Source: Centropus unirufus
Lineage: Eukaryota > Chordata > Aves > Cuculiformes > Centropidae
NCBI GenBank assembly: GCA_013397695.1
Contig: VYZI01000351.1
Coordinates: forward strand, 375,057 to 439,056
Reading direction: 5' to 3'
Length of the DNA stretch: 64,000 nucleotides
Positions within the stretch are counted from its first letter, which is position 1, and every line of letters starts with the position of its first letter. The notes below the pieces were generated by a model. The model was not told the DNA's origin. It saw nothing but the letters and a program-made list of their open reading frames with translations, and did no database searches. The position numbers and the translations under genes are program-made. Of the stretch, positions 58,600 to 64,000 are shown in pieces.

Positions 58600-60903
58600 G
58601 CACAAAATAAACATGTTTTATTTCATCTCTTTACAAAGTTTCCATACAGGGTAGTGCATGCAATTTTAACAAAAGTCATTGCTAGTTAAGTTCTCGAGCT
58701 TTATGGTTAAGATGTCTTCATCCTGGTGTGCCATGCGAGCCTCACAGCAGTCCAAATCCCAGCATAAGCCCTTCACTTTGGAGGGGACTACTGGGTGCCT
58801 AGTCTACCACATTTAACACTGACAACGATCATGAGGTATGCTAGTCTGTTACCTGCTTGTAAAAACACATTATGACACATACAATAAGGGTATTTTAAGT
58901 ATTAGTGTATTGGACTGAAAATACAAACAAGGAAAAAACACTTTAAATGTGAAAGCTGAAGCCACCAAAACATTTTTCTCGTGTTCATACCAAAAGAGCT
59001 TTGAGTTAGCAGGGAGCAGTCTTCTTGACTAGGAAACAGGTCTGTCTTAAATTTGCTGTTAAACAATTCTAGGGATTATGTTTTGTGATCTTCTATTTTG
59101 TGCTGCCCTCCTAAATCTGGTGCCACAGTGCACATTTTATTAGTTTACACATTTTCAGAGTCCTCTGCTCTTCATTTCACTTGGTGCAAAACAACACTGG
59201 GGGACTTGACTCTAGTAAAACATCTCAGTATATAAATTTCATGGTCCTTTGAGAGCCTGTTCCACACACCTTTCACCTTCAGATTGAGGCTTCAGTGAGA
59301 ATGTCAGCTGCCCATAATGGGCTGCCCCAGGTGATTGTGGTTGGTGACCAGTGCTCTTAAGTGATGACAGAAATGGTTTGGGACTTTTTAACAAGTTCCA
59401 CGAGTCCCTGCTTCCACTTATTTACAGCAAATTAAAATTAGAGTTCCTATGCCATTACTTGTGTCTAAAACACCTAAGCCATGCATTACCAGAGACATAG
59501 TTAAAAGACATGTCCCATTCCATAAAGGCTACACTTCTGAGTAAATCCCACTATTACTACTGCTATAAAGCGTGACCTGCCTGATTTTCTGTTTCAGCTT
59601 TAAATACACACACCCTTTCGACTACCTCCTCCCTACTGCCCTTTCAAACCCTGATGCCCGATAAGGGGCCCCTGCCCTTCGAAGACAAAAGTCAATGCAG
59701 CTCAGGCTCCATCTTTCACAAAGACACAGGCTGACCTAACCCTGAAGCCATCCTACACTTCCAAGCCTTCCAAGGCCCAGCTCTAAGCCCTCCTGTATTG
59801 CTGGCCATTCCCTGGACTACAGGATCACAAGAGGATTCCAACTTGGAGCTTATTTAAGACAGACATGTCTGATGTTCATAAGTTGTGAGGGGAATCAGGT
59901 ATGAAAGAGAATCACCATTTGGCACTGCCATAGCCACTGTCTCCCAACTTCAACAGAATTCCAGTTCAGTGGCACTTCAGCTCTCCATTGTAAACAACAT
60001 TTTTGTTCCTTGAGTGCTACGAAAAGAGGGTTCCAGTCTCACAAATAGGATCATTCTGTCACCCAGAGAATTTAAAGGAATGTCTAGATTCCATAAGGTT
60101 ATTAGGAATTAGAGGGTCATCCTTTACGTTACAGCCTGAAGTGGTGGAAGCCACTTCTCCCTAGCAAAGAGTAGGTACTTGTTCCCACACAAACAGATCT
60201 CTGAAGCCAGCATAATGTGCTCTGCTATGCTGTAGTTCGTGCTCAGAGCAAATGGGAAACTAAAAGTGAGGAGAAAACAGCCTCCAAATTTTACTTGGAG
60301 TTTTTATAAACATTAAAATGTTACTCAGTTTAAGATCACTTATAAAGTTCTTTTTAGTCTTAAAATCCCTTTTATGTATTTGCATCTCACCAAATCAATC
60401 TGCAAGCCTGGATATTCTACACCTCGAATCACAGCAGCCTTTGAACAGCACTTTTTCCTAACACCACTGGACAATAAACCCAGTCAGGACACTGCATCCT
60501 CTGATAATGACAGAGGACAGAAGTGTTAGAAAGGTTCTTGTCAGTCTTTTAGTCCAAGCCCTACTGGAAAAGCCAGCTCTACAACAGGAAAAGGCAGAGA
60601 TGACAGGCTGACATTGCAACCCTTGACATATCAGCACTTAACCACGTTGACCAAAATAAGCACACAATAAAGAGCAGTTGCGTTACGTGTTGTAACAAGT
60701 GATTTTAAATTTTCTCAGTGTAAGCAGATGAGACCAGCAGCAAACCTCAGAACTATTCCTCCAACACCAAGTAGTGGAAACACCCAATTGAAAGTGCATA
60801 AAAGTCAAGAATCTCCCAATTCCCTCTTGCTACTGTTCGAAGTATCTGCTCTACCGTTTCACGTGTAACAGCAAAGTAATTATTACACAGCCCTGTTACT
60901 GCC
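58600..60903 (-). other. RBSN: RBSN 3' UTR (inferred extent)
   Basis: About 2.3 kb between the RBSN stop (60904-60906) and the minus-strand AATAAA at 58622-58617. No coding exon of another gene is recognised within it. Confidence 0.55.
58606..58622. terminator. Bidirectional poly(A) hexamer pair between MRPS25 and RBSN
   Basis: AATAAA on plus (58606-58611) and, five bases on, TTTATT at 58617-58622, which is AATAAA on minus. The minus copy is followed on its strand by a GU-rich TGTGCTGGGCTTGTCCTTGG, so it is the likely 3' end of RBSN. The plus copy could end a long MRPS25 form. Confidence 0.6.
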
Positions 60904-62031
60904 TCAGCAGTTGGATTTCTCCTTCTGCTTTGCTAATGTGCGCTTCAATTCCCTTAAGTTCTCTGTCAGCACCTCCACCTCATCCATTCGCCCACTATGT
61001 TTGGCATCAAATATATAAGCTTTAATATTATCTATCTGTTGGAGAAGCAGCTCTTCCTCTATGGCCTCCTCTCCAGAGATCTCATTGTCATCCTCCACTT
61101 CAAAGGGATTGGTAGAGGGTCCCTCTTCAAATGGATTCCCAAAATTCCCACTGCCCTCGGGCTTTTGCAATGGGTTTTCTTCCTCCTCAAAAGGGTTTGA
61201 AGTACTGCCAGGTGCTTCATTAGTTTGTTCTTCCTCCTCATCTTCAAATGGATTATATTCCTTTTTATCACTTTGCAGGACTGTGTTAGGAACTACTGGA
61301 GAAGTGTCTGTGGCAAATGGGTTACCAGGATCTTCCTCCAACCGAGGGGTATCTGCTTCATCTTCAAATGGGTTTAGAGAGGCTGTCTGACCTTGGTCTT
61401 TGTCACGCTCTGGGACAACCTGGGCTCTGGGCATGAAGATCAAATGCTCTTTAGCTGGCAGTTGCTCAACAGCAGGAGCTTCAAAACTTGAGTCCCCTTT
61501 GATATGAGCGATATCCAAATCCAATGCACGTGCTGTCAAGTTCCGATTCTCCTTTGCAACCTCATGCTGATGCTGCTTGACTTCTCTAAAGTCTAAGGAG
61601 CGCGTCCTTGAATGCTGAGACATGAGTCTGTGGTGTTCTCTTTCCCACTCTTTTTCACGAAGGACCTGAAGTTCCTCCCTCTGCATTTCTTCCTCTTCTG
61701 CCTGCTTCCTGGAGAGCTCGATGGCTTTCAGTGTTTGTTGTTGATCATATTCATCCTGAAGCTGCCTCAGGTTCTCTTGCAATGTATGGACCTCATCAAT
61801 CCTATTGGCTGCCTTTGCTTGCTTAATAAAGGATGTGATGTTGTCGATCTGCTGAAGCAGCGGGTCTGCTATCTCGCTCTCTCTTGTGATGCTGGATGAA
61901 GGTAACCAGCCTTCAGATTTCTTGACTGTTCCCATTTTCAGGGGAGCTGTGTCACCATTAACTGCAGCTGCAGATCTGGAGATAAAGTCTTTCTGTTTTT
62001 CCTCTTGTTTGCCACGTGTTTCCAGAGCCAC
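60904..62031 (-). CDS. RBSN: RBSN last exon: Rab4-binding hairpin, NPF repeats, Rab5-binding hairpin
   Basis: 375 codons plus TGA. It enters in phase 0 after TTTATTTTTTAG at VALETRGKQEEKQ. This GTG is an internal Val, not a start codon. It contains the coiled-coil KQAEEEEMQREELQVLREKE segment, RTRSLDFREV and all six NPF motifs. Confidence 0.96.
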   Translation of the reverse strand: MALETRGKQEEKQKDFISRSAAAVNGDTAPLKMGTVKKSEGWLPSSSITRESEIADPLLQQIDNITSFIKQAKAANRIDEVHTLQENLRQLQDEYDQQQTLKAIELSRKQAEEEEMQREELQVLREKEWEREHHRLMSQHSRTRSLDFREVKQHQHEVAKENRNLTARALDLDIAHIKGDSSFEAPAVEQLPAKEHLIFMPRAQVVPERDKDQGQTASLNPFEDEADTPRLEEDPGNPFATDTSPVVPNTVLQSDKKEYNPFEDEEEEQTNEAPGSTSNPFEEEENPLQKPEGSGNFGNPFEEGPSTNPFEVEDDNEISGEEAIEEELLLQQIDNIKAYIFDAKHSGRMDEVEVLTENLRELKRTLAKQKEKSNC

Positions 62032-64000
62032 CTAAAAAATAAAAAAACCCCACATAGTAAGAGAACGTCAATTTAGAATTCCATTCTAAATATCCATAGG
62101 TACAAGAAGTTCCCTGATCTTGGGTGGTAATCACTGAAAGGGATCAGCTGCACTTCTGGTTGCTTCGCAGAAAACACCGATTTTCATAACATTGCCTAAA
62201 TGCTTCCCTTCAGTTTGTGATAATATTGATCCGAACCCCATGACATCTGCCTCTCCAAACTTGATGGCAAGTAGGAGCAGCAACAGTGCTGTATGCAGAG
62301 CCACAAAAATGCCCATGCAGGTCTGCAGAGTGGTCCAGATCAGTTTGGGCAGTAACGGTATCACAGCTGAGGTACAGCAGACATCTGTGTTAGATCATCA
62401 GTGACAAAAGGTCATCTTGGAGTCCAACAATTCTTATTTCTCAACTTCTACCTCAAAATAAAACTGGTTCAGTTTACAACAAATGATACCCTCCCTCCCA
62501 GTGCAAAAAAACCCTCTCTCTGAAGACACATCCTTATTCAGGAATGCCATTTGTCTCCACTGAAAGAAGTCTATGGATTCTATTTGTGCAAACAACTCCA
62601 GAACTCAGTTTGAAACCCATGTAAATTGACACAGTTCAGGGCTGGCTCTGCATGCACTGGGGCAGAGACAACGTGTACAGCCAGGCCACTGCTGCTCTCT
62701 AGAAGTGTTCAGCTGCTCAGTGCACACCTGCTTCTGTTGGACAGAACAGAGTGATGGTGTCTCATGAATCCCTCAGAGAGGGTATGGAACGGTCTGAGGG
62801 AAAAAATGAAAAGCTGAAATCCAATCTTAAAGGCAGCTCTTCAGACACAGCTCCTAGGCTTAAGCCCTCAAAGAAGGCCCTGACACGGGGTGTAACAGAT
62901 CTTAACCCATCTTACCATATGCAGTCTTCTCTTCTTCAGTTCTTCATATTGGTCTTTGGTGGGCAGGGACATCAGGCCAAGCAGTTTTTCCTGGCAAAAA
63001 CAGAAACATTTAAAGTGTTGCTCACAGGTATTCAGCTGATTTTCATGTACTTGAAAAGAGAGGCACCAGCAACAGAACACAACAAATGAAAGGTACTTCT
63101 ATGCTACAGTCTCCGAAGCAAATCTGAGCAAGTCTTTGCTCTCTTAATTGTCCTGTTAGCTAGGTTCACACCTCAGCAAGAGACAAAGACCAGATCACAG
63201 CCTTTTAGGTTCCTAAACACAACACTGCCCTAAGCCATCTGCATTTGTAGTAGCCTTAAGCAAGCCAGCTTAAGTCATTACAGGGACTACAGAAAATGTA
63301 TACAGCCAAACCTCCTGCAAAATAGCTTCAAACCACAGGGCTGCCTGCCAGCAAAGAGAACACCGGACAAAGCCTACATTCAGCTCATAATACACATTCC
63401 ATTTACCTGAACAAAAAGTGTAGCCGAATATCTTATCATTCTCTGGAGTTGTAGTGTTTTAGGATGAGGCTGGGGATCTTCATGCAAGCCCAGACTCAAA
63501 ATCTTCTTACTGAATCAAAACAAACAGGGTCTCGTCAGCTCAAAATCAAGGGTCAGCAAAAATGCAGCAGAAGGGGAGAGAGGCAACAGCGGGTGAAAAT
63601 TTTCTGAGGCACTTTTAGGTGAAACACTTTAGATATTAGAAGTTGTAAAAATTTCCACTCATCCTTTTTTCCTTAAGCCAAAACAAAACAAAAAAAACAA
63701 CCCCCAAATCAAAGCTCTGCCAGTTTTCTTTTCCTCTGTGCTTTGTTTTTTCCACTGCAGAGGAATGCATGATTTTTAAGGCTGGAAAAGGAAGCAGAAA
63801 CCGATGGTGCACGGAACAGCATCCACCTTGTCACATGCTCTTTACAACTGAACCGACAAACCCATTCTCTTTAGGATTAAGCAGGTATCTGCTACACAGA
63901 CAGCAACAGTTGAGGAAGGCTACAGATAAGTCCTAGCAGCAGGAGATACATGCAGGGGGAGGAGAGATGTTTTACCTTAAGGCATCTATAAATTCATATA
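60904..64000 (-). CDS. RBSN: RBSN (rabenosyn-5), C-terminal part; 5' part beyond right edge
   Basis: Early-endosome Rab4/Rab5 effector that works with VPS45 and EHD proteins in recycling. Four exons are visible on minus: 64000-63976 (partial), 63509-63407, 62990-62916 and 62031-60904, joining in phase. The FYVE domain must lie to the right. The visible protein starts YEFIDALSKKILSLGLHEDP, passes QRMIRYSATLFVQEKLLGLM, and reaches a Rab4-binding helical hairpin (DPLLQQIDNITSFIKQAKAA, then LQENLRQLQDEYDQQQ). An acidic tail carries six NPF motifs (NPFED, NPFAT, NPFED, NPFEE, NPFEE, NPFEV) for EH domains. It ends in the Rab5-binding hairpin ELLLQQIDNIKAYIFDAKHS, then LAKQKEKSNC. The two hairpins share LLQQIDNI and look like an internal duplication, known in this family. 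Between KKRR and ALET I count about ten residues fewer than I recall in human, so a small exon in 62032-62915 may be missed. Confidence 0.95.
62032..62915 (-). other. RBSN intron with one unexplained open frame
   Basis: Holds a 77-codon minus-strand frame (62364-62131) with a hydrophobic stretch (ALHTALLLLLLAIKF). It has no family I recognise and no splice-phase support, and a plus-strand frame also spans it. Otherwise nothing seen. Confidence 0.5.
62916..62990 (-). CDS. RBSN: RBSN exon (25 codons)
   Basis: Acceptor TTTTTGCCAG on minus; reads EKLLGLMSLPTKDQYEELKK, then RRLHM; phase 0 to 0, donor GTAAGA. The last four residues (RLHM) differ from the human KEEM-type sequence I recall. Confidence 0.93.
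63407..63509 (-). CDS. RBSN: RBSN exon (34 codons)
   Basis: Acceptor TTTTGATTCAG on minus; completes Ser, then reads KKILSLGLHEDPQPHPKTLQ and LQRMIRYSATLFVQ; donor GTAAAT, phase 0 end. Confidence 0.95.
63976..64000 (-). CDS. RBSN: RBSN exon, partial at right edge
   Basis: The minus strand reads YEFIDAL plus AG of Ser into a GTAAAA donor at 63975-63974, matching the family's VYELIDALS. Only 25 bases are inside the window. Confidence 0.85.

Noticed and set aside
62029..62031. GTG at the start of the last RBSN exon as a translation start
   Set aside because: It directly follows a splice acceptor and reads as an internal Val in phase with upstream RBSN exons.
62131..62364. 77-codon minus-strand frame with a hydrophobic stretch in an RBSN intron
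   Set aside because: It has one possible membrane segment but no family I recognise and no matching splice phase. A plus-strand frame covers the same bases. Kept only as a note in the intron entry.
1..64000. CRISPR arrays, bacterial defence or toxin systems, tRNA/rRNA genes, intact retroviral or DNA transposons
   Set aside because: None seen. The window is spliced vertebrate nuclear DNA with only short CR1 remnants and tandem repeats.

Overview
This window is nuclear DNA from a vertebrate, almost certainly a bird. Four spliced genes with GT-AG introns lie in the order FGD5(+), NR2C2(+), MRPS25(+), RBSN(-). This is the gene order of human 3p25, and I recall it on chicken chromosome 12. The avian assignment rests on CR1-type LINE 3' tails (about 2.67-3.06, 5.49-5.58, 29.77-30.20 and 48.22-48.30 kb), short introns, and GC-rich promoters with minisatellites that broke the assembly (N runs at 17601-17840 and 55488-55672). 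I cannot name the species.

Layout. 1-10.1 kb: the last six coding exons of FGD5 (split FYVE zinc finger, then the second PH domain) and its 3' UTR. 10.1-17.2 kb: no protein gene seen; AT-rich sequence, a degenerate tandem repeat (14.10-14.42 kb) and candidate minus-strand poly(A) signals. By synteny this is where an FGD5-AS1-like antisense RNA would lie. 17.2-19.1 kb: a second tandem repeat, an assembly gap and a CpG-rich promoter region with NF-Y (CCAAT) boxes and minus-oriented YY1 motifs. 20.4-47.2 kb: the complete NR2C2 (TR4 orphan nuclear receptor) coding region in 14 exons, 629 codons by my splicing, followed by a probable long 3' UTR. 55.2-57.7 kb: a GC-rich minisatellite and gap in the promoter of MRPS25, then the complete four-exon, 173-codon MRPS25. 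58.6-64.0 kb: the 3' part of RBSN (rabenosyn-5) on the minus strand, running off the right edge. MRPS25 and RBSN converge, and an AATAAA/TTTATT pair between them provides poly(A) signals on both strands.

The genes share a syntenic block, not a pathway: FGD5 is a Cdc42 exchange factor, NR2C2 a nuclear transcription factor, MRPS25 a mitochondrial ribosomal protein, and RBSN an endosomal Rab4/Rab5 effector. I see no CRISPR array, tRNA, rRNA, bacterial-type operon or intact mobile element, and nothing I would call a new biological system. The points most worth following are the candidate antisense RNA with its bidirectional promoter, the minisatellite promoter of MRPS25 with its suspicious duplication around the gap, two unusually open reading frames running from FGD5 exons into introns, and the NR2C2 N-terminal exon. 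All exon limits come from reading splice consensus, reading phase and remembered family sequences; no alignment was run.
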